A stretch of DNA of 18,694 nt from an uncultured Anaerovibrio sp. (GTDB lineage Bacteria > Bacillota > Negativicutes > Selenomonadales > Selenomonadaceae). The notes beneath the pieces were generated by a model that saw only the letters and a list, made by a program, of their open reading frames with translations, did not search any database and was not told the origin of the DNA. This document shows, one piece after another, positions 7,535 through 14,240 of this stretch (position 1 is the first letter of the stretch; the number at the start of each line of letters is the position of its first letter). Both the position numbers and the translations under genes were made by a program. The stretch is taken from positions 1 through 18,694 of the forward strand of contig CAAGDY010000241.1 of the NCBI GenBank assembly GCA_900768695.1, written 5' to 3'.

Positions 7535-8584
7535 ATGGAGAGGAAAAGAATTGCCGTTGCCATGAGCGGCGGCGTGGATAGCTCGCTGACTGCGGCTCTG
7601 CTGCAGGAGCAGGGGCATGAGGTGGTTGGCATCACCATGGAGCTGAGTGATTGCTCTGCTGGTGCTATAAAGGATGCGAAGATAGTAGCTGATTTTTTGG
7701 GGATTCCACATCACGTAGCAAATTTTCGGGATTTATTTCAGAAAAAGGTGATAGACTATTTTCTGGATGAATATGCCGCAGGGCGCACGCCGAATCCCTG
7801 TGTTGCCTGCAATCCCAATGTGAAGTTTGGCGGACTTCTGCAGAAGGCGGCGGAGCTGGGCTGTGATTATCTGGCTACTGGTCATTATGCCAGAGTACAT
7901 TATAATGAAGCCACGGGCAGGTACAACATCAGCAAGGGCACAGATGGCAGCAAGGATCAGGCCTATGCCCTGTACCGGCTGAAGCAGGAGCAGCTGGCGC
8001 ATGTCCTCACCCCTCTGGGGGGCTGGGTAAAGACGGATACCCGTGCAGAGGCCGCCAGGCGGGGCCTGCCGGTGGCAAACAAGCCGGAAAGCCAGGAAAT
8101 CTGCTTTGTGCCTGATGACTACAAGGAATATCTCCTGCGCTGCAGGCCGGAGCTTCAAAAGCCGGGCGATATAGTGGACACATCAGGCAGGGTGCTGGGA
8201 CACCACGAGGGAGTGGCCTTCTATACCGTAGGCCAGCGAAAGGGCCTGGGGATTGCGGCAGAGAAGCCTCTGTATGTAGTAGCCCTCGATGCAGAAAAAA
8301 ATCAGGTGATAGCCGGGGAAAATCAGGAGGTCTTTTGCCGGGGGCTGATTGCGGAAGGCCTGAACTGGGTGGCCATAGAGGCATTGACGGAGCCAATGAA
8401 GGCAGGAGTCAAGATACGCTATGGCGCCAGAGAGGCGGAGGCCCTGCTGACACCACGGGAGGATGGCACCGTGCTTGTAACCTTTGATGCACCACAGCGG
8501 GCGGTTACGCCGGGGCAGTCGGCGGTGTTTTACACAGGCGGCGATGTCCTGGGCGGCGGCGTCATCATGGAAGCTGTCAGGTAG
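7535..8584 (+). CDS. mnmA: tRNA-specific 2-thiouridylase MnmA
   Basis: Catalyses ATP-dependent 2-thiolation of U34 in the anticodons of tRNA-Lys, -Glu and -Gln in the cytoplasm, taking sulfur from a cysteine desulfurase relay. The 349-residue protein has the PP-loop MSGGVDSS (11-17), TPNPCVACN with the catalytic cysteine C92, TGHYAR, SKDQAYALYRL, and the second catalytic cysteine C190 in ESQEICFVPDD. The C-terminal beta-barrel (GQRKGLGIA, then TPGQSAVFY) is complete. The residue three before C92 is cysteine, where the E. coli enzyme has aspartate; this is a common family variant. AGGA (7522-7525) is a modest ribosome-binding site. Base composition becomes clearly richer in G+C from here on. 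No terminator follows, so read-through into the next genes is possible. Confidence 0.96.
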   Translation: MERKRIAVAMSGGVDSSLTAALLQEQGHEVVGITMELSDCSAGAIKDAKIVADFLGIPHHVANFRDLFQKKVIDYFLDEYAAGRTPNPCVACNPNVKFGGLLQKAAELGCDYLATGHYARVHYNEATGRYNISKGTDGSKDQAYALYRLKQEQLAHVLTPLGGWVKTDTRAEAARRGLPVANKPESQEICFVPDDYKEYLLRCRPELQKPGDIVDTSGRVLGHHEGVAFYTVGQRKGLGIAAEKPLYVVALDAEKNQVIAGENQEVFCRGLIAEGLNWVAIEALTEPMKAGVKIRYGAREAEALLTPREDGTVLVTFDAPQRAVTPGQSAVFYTGGDVLGGGVIMEAVR

Positions 8585-8659
8585 CAATATATCGGGTATG
8601 TAGTAGCTGTATGTCAGACAGGCTGTTTGGCAGGCTGTCAGGTAAAAGGAATGATTTGT

Positions 8660-9715
8660 ATGAGAAAATTTATACAATCTTTTAAGAAGCGGGTCATTGC
8701 ATTTGCGGTTGTGGCGGCTGTTATTGCCGTGGCAGGCGGCTGGTGGTACACGGGGTACTACACCAGGACGCCTGAATACGCAATAAAGATGGTGCAGGAG
8801 GCAGTAACAGGTCATGACAAGGAAAAGCTGTACAGGTATGTGGATGTGAATCACATGCTGGATACGGCCAGCGATGCCATGCTGGACGGGCTGGTGCAGG
8901 CCATGGTGCCTGCTACCGGTGATACCAGGGAGGCGGTCAGCAGTCTGACCAGGATGTTCAAGGCACCTGTGCTTATGAGCCTTCAGACGGCGGTGGACAA
9001 CTACGTGGAGCAGGGAACATGGATTAGCAGGAGCGCTGATGAAAAAAGCATAGCTGATTCCGTAGATGCAGATGTAATTGTCAGCCGTATCGGACTGCCG
9101 GATATTGAGTTTCAAAAGCTGGAGTCCATGGCGGTGGATTTTGATAACGGCACTGCCGTGGCCAAGGTCAGGGTGCTGCAGACCGAAGCCGGTGAGGAGT
9201 ATACGCTGGATGTGGAGCTGATTGAAACGGAAGGCGGCAGCTGGCAGGTGTATGAGATTACCAATTTCAAGGATTTCATTGAAAACCTGCAGAGCATGCG
9301 GCAAAAGCAGGTCAAGGCCTATCTGGAGGAATCTGCCAGCCTGATGGCACAGCACGATACCGTTATCGGGGAAGCCGAGCAGGAAATGGCAGCTCTTTTG
9401 GCAGAGGGCTCCCTGGGCAGCAATGCTACCCGCAGTCAGGTAAAGGCCCTGCTGGAAAGCCGGATAATACCTGATTGGCAGGCAAGAAAGGCCGAGCTGG
9501 AGGAGATGAGCGTACCGGAGGCGGCAGGCAGCCTGCATCGTCTAAGGCTCAAAATCTGTGATGCCAGAATCGAGGCGGCCGCCAGCTATGCCAGATGGAT
9601 GGATGATAAAAAAGCCGCGACTATCCGTGCTTCCGATAACAGCCTGAGAATGGCAAAAACACTGGAAAAGGAAGCGGAGCTTCTCACCAAACAGGTAAAT
9701 GCCCATGTGAAGTAA
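8660..9715 (+). CDS. DUF2939-like membrane-anchored protein
   Basis: A 351-residue protein of unknown function. One N-terminal hydrophobic segment (about 11-30) follows a basic start (MRKFIQSFKKR), so it is probably an inner-membrane anchor or uncleaved signal with the rest outside the cytoplasm. Residues about 34-200 (TRTPEYAIKMVQEAVTGHD, LYRYVDVNHML) resemble the DUF2939 pattern, in which a short P-x-Y-A-hydrophobic motif precedes a 'D..kl..yVD' element. The C-terminal third is helical and charged. The start is the ATG at 8660 behind AAAGGA (8645-8650); a further in-frame ATG at 8627 has no such site. It lies 75 bp after mnmA and 36 bp before the next gene. The DUF assignment is by eye. Confidence 0.75.
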   Translation: MRKFIQSFKKRVIAFAVVAAVIAVAGGWWYTGYYTRTPEYAIKMVQEAVTGHDKEKLYRYVDVNHMLDTASDAMLDGLVQAMVPATGDTREAVSSLTRMFKAPVLMSLQTAVDNYVEQGTWISRSADEKSIADSVDADVIVSRIGLPDIEFQKLESMAVDFDNGTAVAKVRVLQTEAGEEYTLDVELIETEGGSWQVYEITNFKDFIENLQSMRQKQVKAYLEESASLMAQHDTVIGEAEQEMAALLAEGSLGSNATRSQVKALLESRIIPDWQARKAELEEMSVPEAAGSLHRLRLKICDARIEAAASYARWMDDKKAATIRASDNSLRMAKTLEKEAELLTKQVNAHVK

Positions 9716-9751
9716 CGGAAGTATGAGGGTATACGGAGAGGATATTGCAGT

Positions 9752-10201
9752 ATGAATACTAAGAGTGAACGCGTATTGTTGTATCAGTTCACTGATGAAG
9801 AGCGTCGGGAGGCAGTGGTAGCACTGCTTCATCACATGAATATTGCGGTGACGGTACTGCCGTCAGACGCCTGGAAGGAAAAGATAGGCTTTCTGCTGGG
9901 GAGCAGGGGATTTGCGGCCTCCAAGGCGGAGGAGGATGAGTTCTCCTTTGACCATGAGGTCATGATTATGCAGAACATCCGCAACAAGCGGCTGGACAAG
10001 CTGCTGGCTGCCTGGCGGGAGGCAGGTCTGGCCCCTGTGCTGTACAAGGCGGTGGTGACGCCGTTTAACACCCTGTGGACCCTTCGCAGGCTGTGCCAGA
10101 CCATGGAAAAGGAGCATGGAGCCGTGACCGGCAAAGGCTCCGGCCAGGTCAGCGGTCATGAGGAACAGAAAGCATTAAGCGAGGATATTATTGATGAATA
10201 A
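9752..10201 (+). CDS. DUF3783-like small protein
   Basis: A 149-residue protein, probably cytoplasmic: no signal peptide or membrane segment. It opens with RVLLYQFTDEERREAVVALL, and a later segment reads LAPVLYKAVVTPFNTLWTL. This resembles the DUF3783 family of short Firmicute proteins, whose function is unknown. The C-terminal 30 residues are polar and probably disordered. GGAGAGGA (9735-9742) is a strong ribosome-binding site. Its end overlaps the next start by 8 nt, which suggests translational coupling to the coiled-coil gene. Family assignment is moderate. Confidence 0.65.
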   Translation: MNTKSERVLLYQFTDEERREAVVALLHHMNIAVTVLPSDAWKEKIGFLLGSRGFAASKAEEDEFSFDHEVMIMQNIRNKRLDKLLAAWREAGLAPVLYKAVVTPFNTLWTLRRLCQTMEKEHGAVTGKGSGQVSGHEEQKALSEDIIDE

Positions 10202-11060
10202 GGATTTGGAACATACACAGCCCCTGCCCCGGCTCGGCCCTGACGGGGAAAGCCAGAAAACACAGCTGCTGAATGTGAGCAGGGTGCGTGAGCTGGAGCC
10301 TGTGGAGATACCGCGGCGTCAGCCGCAGCAGGAGCCGGGACAGATGCCTGGCACTCCTGCAGGAGCCGGTTATGGCGGCATGGGAAATAACGGCGGCTAT
10401 GGCAGGCCGCAGGGCGGTACCGGCGGTGCTGTGCCGGGGCAGGCTGCTCCCAAAAAGAGGCGCGGCCTGATGGCGGTTCTTTTGGTGGCCTGCTTTTTGG
10501 CGGCGGCCTTCTGTGGTGCCGCTTTGTCAGGCTATATGAGCGAGCAGCAGGCGAAAAAGGCTGCCCTGGACAGCCAGCAGGCGGCGGCTTCCCGTCAGAT
10601 GCAGGAGGCGGACAGCCAGCAGGCAGCCCTGAGCCGGGAAAAGGCCCGGCTGGAGGAGGAGTACCAGCAGCTTCTGGCGGAGCAGAAGGCGGCTCAGTCC
10701 GCGGCAGACAAGCTGAAGGGACAGAAGGAGCAGCAGGAAAAGCTGCAGCAGGATAAGTCTGCCGCCGGAAAGGTGCTGGACAAGATTACCGGTGATGCCG
10801 GCAGGCAGAAGAAGGAAGAAAATGCCGTAGCAGGCCAGGAGGAAGAGGCGCGGCAGAAGCTGGAGGCCATCAGCCAGTCCGTGCAGGAGGCAGGGGCCGC
10901 CATTGATGAGGTGGACGCCCAGCTGGACAAGCTGAATGCCGTGCGTCAGCAGGCGCAGAGCGTCAAGGAGGATGTGGACAGAGCCTACAGTGAGAACAAG
11001 GACGCAATAGATGCGGTGCTTCACTACGTAACCGTTGGCCTGAACGCATTGTTTAAATAA
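10194..11060 (+). CDS. Single-pass membrane protein with long coiled coil
   Basis: A 288-residue protein not assigned to a known family. The N-terminal 90 residues are Pro/Gly/Gln-rich and disordered, with two similar Thr-Gln elements (EHTQPLPRL, SQKTQLLN). A transmembrane helix spans about 91-113 after a KKRR stop-transfer cluster. From about 117 to 270 it is a Gln/Ala/Lys/Glu-rich coiled coil (EEEYQQLLAEQKAAQSAADK), ending with a short hydrophobic tail. The basic cluster on the N-terminal side predicts the coiled coil outside the membrane. GAGG (10181-10184) lies 9 nt before the ATG at 10194, and the start overlaps the previous stop. It stands 27 bp before the ABC lipoprotein gene, so it is probably co-expressed with that transporter. 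Confidence 0.8.
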   Translation: MNKDLEHTQPLPRLGPDGESQKTQLLNVSRVRELEPVEIPRRQPQQEPGQMPGTPAGAGYGGMGNNGGYGRPQGGTGGAVPGQAAPKKRRGLMAVLLVACFLAAAFCGAALSGYMSEQQAKKAALDSQQAAASRQMQEADSQQAALSREKARLEEEYQQLLAEQKAAQSAADKLKGQKEQQEKLQQDKSAAGKVLDKITGDAGRQKKEENAVAGQEEEARQKLEAISQSVQEAGAAIDEVDAQLDKLNAVRQQAQSVKEDVDRAYSENKDAIDAVLHYVTVGLNALFK

Positions 11061-11087
11061 AAGGAACAAAACAAGGGGGAAGATGGT

Positions 11088-12026
11088 ATGAAGAAAATAA
11101 TGTGGCTGGCGGTGGCGGCTATGGTGGCCGTATGTGCCATGGTGGCAGGCTGCGGCGGACAGCAGGCTGAAAAAAAGGAGCTGCAGGGAATTTCCATAGG
11201 CGTAATGCCGGATATTGATTCCGTGCCGATTATCATTGCTGAAGAAAAGGGATATTTTGCCGAGGAAGGGCTGAAGGTGGATATCCAGAAGTTTAAGAGC
11301 GCCATGGACAGGGATGCCGCCCTGCAGAGCGGCAATCTGGATGGCGCGATTTCCGATATGCTGGCGGTGGCCTTTGCCAAGGCCGGCGGCTTTGATGTAA
11401 AGGTTACATCCTATACCGATGGCACATATAAGCTGATTGCAGGCAAGGATGCCGGTGCGGCAAAGCCACAGGATCTGGCTGGCAAGGACGTGGCCGTGTC
11501 CAAGAATACTATCATCGAGTATGTTACTGACCGCATCATGGCCAGCCAGAACATGCCGGAGGACAGCATAAACAAGGTAGTGATTCCGCAGATTCCTACC
11601 CGTCTGGAGATGCTGCAGAACGGCAAGCTGGCCGCTGCTACCCTGCCGGAGCCGATGGGCTCCATCGCCATCGCCAATGGCTGCAAATTCATTACGGATT
11701 CCGAGGAAATGAATGTCAATCCGGGGGTGATGATGTTCACGGCCAAGGCGGCAGATGAGAAGAGGGCAGAGCTGCAGGCCTTTTATCGCGCCTACAACAA
11801 GGCCGTCAAGTATCTCAACGAGCATCCCCAGGATGAGTACATGGAGCTGATTATCGAAAAGAGCGGCTTCCCGGCAGCGGCAAAGGATGCCCTGAAGCTG
11901 CCAAAGTATCGGGAAGCAGGTCTTCCGGCGGAAAAGGACATCAGCGAGTGCATCAGCTGGATGGTTCAGAAGGGCCTCATCAAGCAGGGGTATACCTATG
12001 ATGAGCTGGTAATTGATTTGAAATGA
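11088..12026 (+). CDS. ABC transporter substrate-binding lipoprotein (NMT1/SsuA-like)
   Basis: The extracytoplasmic binding component of the importer encoded by the next two genes. Residues 1-21 form a lipoprotein signal peptide with lipobox VAGC, giving C22 as the lipid-modified residue. The mature part begins ISIGVMPDIDSVPIIIAEEKGYFAEEGL, the usual opening of the NMT1/THI5-like and SsuA-type binding proteins, then DAALQSGNLDGAISDMLAVA and LAGKDVAVSKNTIIEY. The family carries sulfonates, nitrate, thiamine precursors and similar small compounds; the substrate here cannot be read from the sequence. AGGGGGA (11074-11080) is a strong ribosome-binding site. The length of 312 residues is normal. 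Confidence 0.9.
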   Translation: MKKIMWLAVAAMVAVCAMVAGCGGQQAEKKELQGISIGVMPDIDSVPIIIAEEKGYFAEEGLKVDIQKFKSAMDRDAALQSGNLDGAISDMLAVAFAKAGGFDVKVTSYTDGTYKLIAGKDAGAAKPQDLAGKDVAVSKNTIIEYVTDRIMASQNMPEDSINKVVIPQIPTRLEMLQNGKLAAATLPEPMGSIAIANGCKFITDSEEMNVNPGVMMFTAKAADEKRAELQAFYRAYNKAVKYLNEHPQDEYMELIIEKSGFPAAAKDALKLPKYREAGLPAEKDISECISWMVQKGLIKQGYTYDELVIDLK

Positions 12027-12047
12027 GCGGCGAGCTGATTGGCCGCT
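12026..12047 (+). promoter_or_regulatory. Stem-loop between binding-protein and ATPase genes
   Basis: AGCGGC (12026-12031) and GCCGCT (12042-12047) form a 6-bp GC-rich stem with a 10-nt loop, beginning at the last base of the lipoprotein stop codon. No T-run follows. It may stabilise the upstream mRNA end, as is common where a binding protein needs to exceed its membrane partners. Confidence 0.45.
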
Positions 12048-12073
12048 GAGCTTTAATTGCTGACGATTAATGT

Positions 12074-12841
12074 ATGATTGAGATTGAGAATGTATCAGTA
12101 AAATACAGGACGGAAAAGGATATCTACACGGCTATTGCCAACGTGAACCTGGTGGTGCCGGATGGTGGCACCTGTGCGGTCATCGGCCCCTCCGGCTGCG
12201 GCAAGTCCACCCTGCTGAAATGCGTGGCAGGGCTGATACCGGACTATGAGGGCAGGGTACTCATCAATGGCGAGGAGGTAAATCCCAAGGTGCAGACCAT
12301 TGGCTTCATGCCGCAGAATTATGGCCTTTTGCCCTGGAAGACGGTGGTGGACAACATTCGCCTGGGTATGAAGATAAAGAAGGCGCCGGAGCTTCTGGAT
12401 CGCAACGTGATAAAGAGGCTCATGCGCCAGCTGGGCATAGAGGGGCTGGGACACCGCTATCCGGTGGAGCTGAGCGGCGGCCAGCAGCAGAGGGTGGCCC
12501 TGGCCAGGGTGTTTGCCCTGCAGCCGGATGTGCTTTTGATGGATGAGCCCTTTTCGGCGTTGGATGCCATTACGCGGGAGGAAATGCAGGATGTCTTTCT
12601 CCGCCTTTGGCGCAAGTTCAACGTTTCTACGGTTTTTGTCACTCATTACGTGGAGGAGGCCCTTTATCTCGGACAAAAAATAGTGGTGCTTTCAGCCTAT
12701 ACCGGCGGCATCAGCCAGGTTATTGACAATCCGCTTTTCGGCGGCAAGGATATCCGGCAGAAGCCTGAGTTTTTCGAGATGGGGTTAAAGCTGCGAAATC
12801 TTATAAAAAAGGATTGGAATCAGATATGGGAAAATCAATGA
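12074..12841 (+). CDS. ABC transporter ATP-binding protein (SsuB/TauB-like)
   Basis: The cytoplasmic ATPase of the importer, 255 residues. Walker A is GPSGCGKST (38-46), Q-loop Q81 (FMPQNYGLLPW), signature LSGGQQQR (133-140), Walker B VLLMDEPF (D157, E158), D-loop SALDA and H-loop H191 (VTHYVEEA). This is the pattern of nitrate/sulfonate/taurine-type importers. No clear Shine-Dalgarno sequence precedes the ATG (GACGATTAATGT), so translation may be weak or coupled. The gene ends 16 nt inside the permease gene. Confidence 0.95.
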   Translation: MIEIENVSVKYRTEKDIYTAIANVNLVVPDGGTCAVIGPSGCGKSTLLKCVAGLIPDYEGRVLINGEEVNPKVQTIGFMPQNYGLLPWKTVVDNIRLGMKIKKAPELLDRNVIKRLMRQLGIEGLGHRYPVELSGGQQQRVALARVFALQPDVLLMDEPFSALDAITREEMQDVFLRLWRKFNVSTVFVTHYVEEALYLGQKIVVLSAYTGGISQVIDNPLFGGKDIRQKPEFFEMGLKLRNLIKKDWNQIWENQ

Positions 12842-13572
12842 GCGTGTGGTATCTGGCGGCTGCTGTCTTTCTGACCGTGGTCTGGGCGGCTGCTGCGGAA
12901 ATCGTGGCACTGCCGATTATTCCCAGTCCCGTGTTGGTAGTGGAAAATTTGACGAATATCTTTATGAGTGCCATTGCTATCCACAGCCTGTACAGCCTGT
13001 GGCGCATCGGGGCGGGACTTTTGCTGGCGGTAGCAGTGGGGCTGCCTCTGGGAGTTCTGATGGGGTACTGCCATCGCTTTGACCGCTTCCTGTCCCCTCT
13101 GGTGTACCTGACCTACCCGGTGCCGAAGATTGCCCTGCTGCCCATTCTCATGCTGCTTTTTGGCGTGGGGGAATCCTCCAAAATCACCATGATTTTCCTG
13201 ATTATAGTCTTTCAGGTGGTGGTGGCGGTGCGTGACGGCATTCGCTCCATCCCGAAGGAAACCCTGTATCCGCTGTATTCCCTGGGAGCCACCTTCAGGG
13301 ACATCTTTTTTGAGGTGCTTTGGCCGGCCTCCCTGCCAAAATTTATTACGGCTGTGAGGGTGGCGCTGGCCACGGCAATTTCCGTGCTGTTTTTCACAGA
13401 AACCTTCGGTACCCGCTATGGCATGGGATATTTTATTATGGATGCGTGGCTGAGGGTGAATTACCTGGAAATGTACTCCGGCATCGTGGTATTGAGCCTT
13501 ATCGGGCTGCTCATGTTTACTGCCATTGACATCATTGAGCAATATGCCTGCCATTGGCAGTACAAGCAGTAG
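12826..13572 (+). CDS. ABC transporter permease (SsuC/TauC-like)
   Basis: The membrane channel subunit of the importer, 248 residues with about six hydrophobic helices. The family's ATPase-contact (EAA) loop is recognisable around LYSLGATFRDIFFEVLWPASLP, followed by FITAVRVALATA. The ATG at 12826 is preferred; it follows AAAGGA (12808-12813) at 12 nt, and another ATG at 12838 is possible. The overlap with the ATPase gene supports translational coupling. No terminator is evident in the following 130 bp. Confidence 0.93.
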   Translation: MGKSMSVWYLAAAVFLTVVWAAAAEIVALPIIPSPVLVVENLTNIFMSAIAIHSLYSLWRIGAGLLLAVAVGLPLGVLMGYCHRFDRFLSPLVYLTYPVPKIALLPILMLLFGVGESSKITMIFLIIVFQVVVAVRDGIRSIPKETLYPLYSLGATFRDIFFEVLWPASLPKFITAVRVALATAISVLFFTETFGTRYGMGYFIMDAWLRVNYLEMYSGIVVLSLIGLLMFTAIDIIEQYACHWQYKQ

Positions 13573-13744
13573 CAGTATGCGGTGCATGGCTGGGCTGTGA
13601 GGTTATAGGATTATAGGACCATAATGTACAGTATGTTGGTAGTTTTGTCTGATTATTTATATATTTGTAGCGTTTTAACACGTTTTATGGTAAGATATAG
13701 GCATGGATGAAAAGTTACTTTTACAACAAGGGATGGTTGATAGT

Positions 13745-14059
13745 ATGGCTGAAAAGTTGACAAGTGATGTTTTAAAGCAATTAACCGTAACCAACGTTAT
13801 CGAGATGGTTGTGGATGAGCAGTTTCCTGTTGTTATGCAGAAGTTCCCGGGAGCCTGCTGCTGTGTGCAGTGCCTGTCCGATATCAAGGCGCTGGCGCTG
13901 AACAACCTGAAGCCTCATTATGTTTCCTCTGACAGGGGAAATCTTTTTGAGCGTATCAACACCTCCGATATGATTATCAAGGTGGATGTACTGAGGTCTA
14001 TGACTGAGGCGGCGGAGAAGGTAACCAGAAATCCGCGTCATGCAAATAAGGAAGATTAA
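13745..14059 (+). CDS. ComFB-like zinc/c-di-GMP-associated small protein
   Basis: A small cytoplasmic protein of the ComFB family, named for a late competence gene of Bacillus subtilis. ComFB proteins from several bacteria have been reported to bind cyclic di-GMP; whether this one does is not known. Visible family features are N-x-x-E (TNVIEMVVDEQF), a cysteine cluster ACCCVQC and then DIKALALNNLKPHYV, the most conserved stretch. The start is uncertain: ATG 13745 has AAGGGA (13728-13733) at 11 nt and gives 104 residues, while an in-frame ATG at 13703 gives 118 residues but lacks a clear ribosome-binding site. It is a separate unit between the ABC genes and alaS, with its own terminator. No convincing promoter was found in the 13573-13744 gap. 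Confidence 0.8.
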   Translation: MAEKLTSDVLKQLTVTNVIEMVVDEQFPVVMQKFPGACCCVQCLSDIKALALNNLKPHYVSSDRGNLFERINTSDMIIKVDVLRSMTEAAEKVTRNPRHANKED

Positions 14060-14075
14060 GGCTGATGCCGCAGGA

Positions 14076-14120
14076 GTGTGGTTGTCAGGGGCGGTGCGTC
14101 CTGACAGCTGCACTTTTTTT
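14076..14120 (+). terminator. Intrinsic terminator after the ComFB-like gene
   Basis: GTGTGGTTGTCAGG (14076-14089) pairs with CCTGACAGCTGCAC (14100-14113) through a 10-nt loop, including some G-T pairs, and is followed by seven T (14114-14120). It closes the transcription unit before alaS. Confidence 0.88.
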
Positions 14121-14130
14121 ATGAAAATTT

Positions 14131-14161
14131 TTGTGCCAATTTATGCGATGTGTGATATACT
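14131..14161 (+). promoter_or_regulatory. Candidate promoter for alaS
   Basis: TATACT (14156-14161) carries an upstream TGA, forming an extended -10 box. TTGTGC (14131-14136) is the best -35 at a long 19-nt spacing. It directly follows the terminator, as expected for an independent alaS unit. A second TATAAT at 14200-14205 has no good -35. Confidence 0.5.
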
Positions 14162-14185
14162 AATACAGTTAGTGTGCGGTTAGAG

Positions 14186-14208
14186 CGCATTAAAGCGTGT
14201 ATAATGCG
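14186..14208. promoter_or_regulatory. Small palindrome in the alaS leader
   Basis: CGCATTA (14186-14192) and TAATGCG (14202-14208) are perfect inverse copies and enclose a TATAAT. It may be an operator or a short leader hairpin. The 80-nt leader is far too short for an alanine T-box. Confidence 0.35.
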
Positions 14209-14240
14209 TAAATAAATTCCTTATTTGGGGGTAGATTATT

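Noticed and set aside
8613..8645. Terminator or hairpin between mnmA and the DUF2939-like gene
   Set aside because: GACAGGCT and AGGCTGTC are only imperfect inverse copies and no T-run follows.
8183..9538. 451-codon minus-strand frame across mnmA and the DUF2939-like gene
   Set aside because: It covers parts of two supported plus-strand genes and their gap and has no family features or ribosome-binding site evidence.
10527..11825. 432-codon minus-strand frame opposite the coiled-coil and lipoprotein genes
   Set aside because: The Leu-rich sequence mirrors Gln/Lys-rich codons of the coiled-coil gene, making it an antisense artefact.
13573..13744. Promoter for the ComFB-like gene (TTGTAG ... 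TAAGAT)
   Set aside because: The spacing is 20 nt and both boxes are weak, so it is not listed as a feature.
14121..14240. Alanine T-box riboswitch before alaS
   Set aside because: The leader is under 100 nt, with no T-box consensus and no second terminator.
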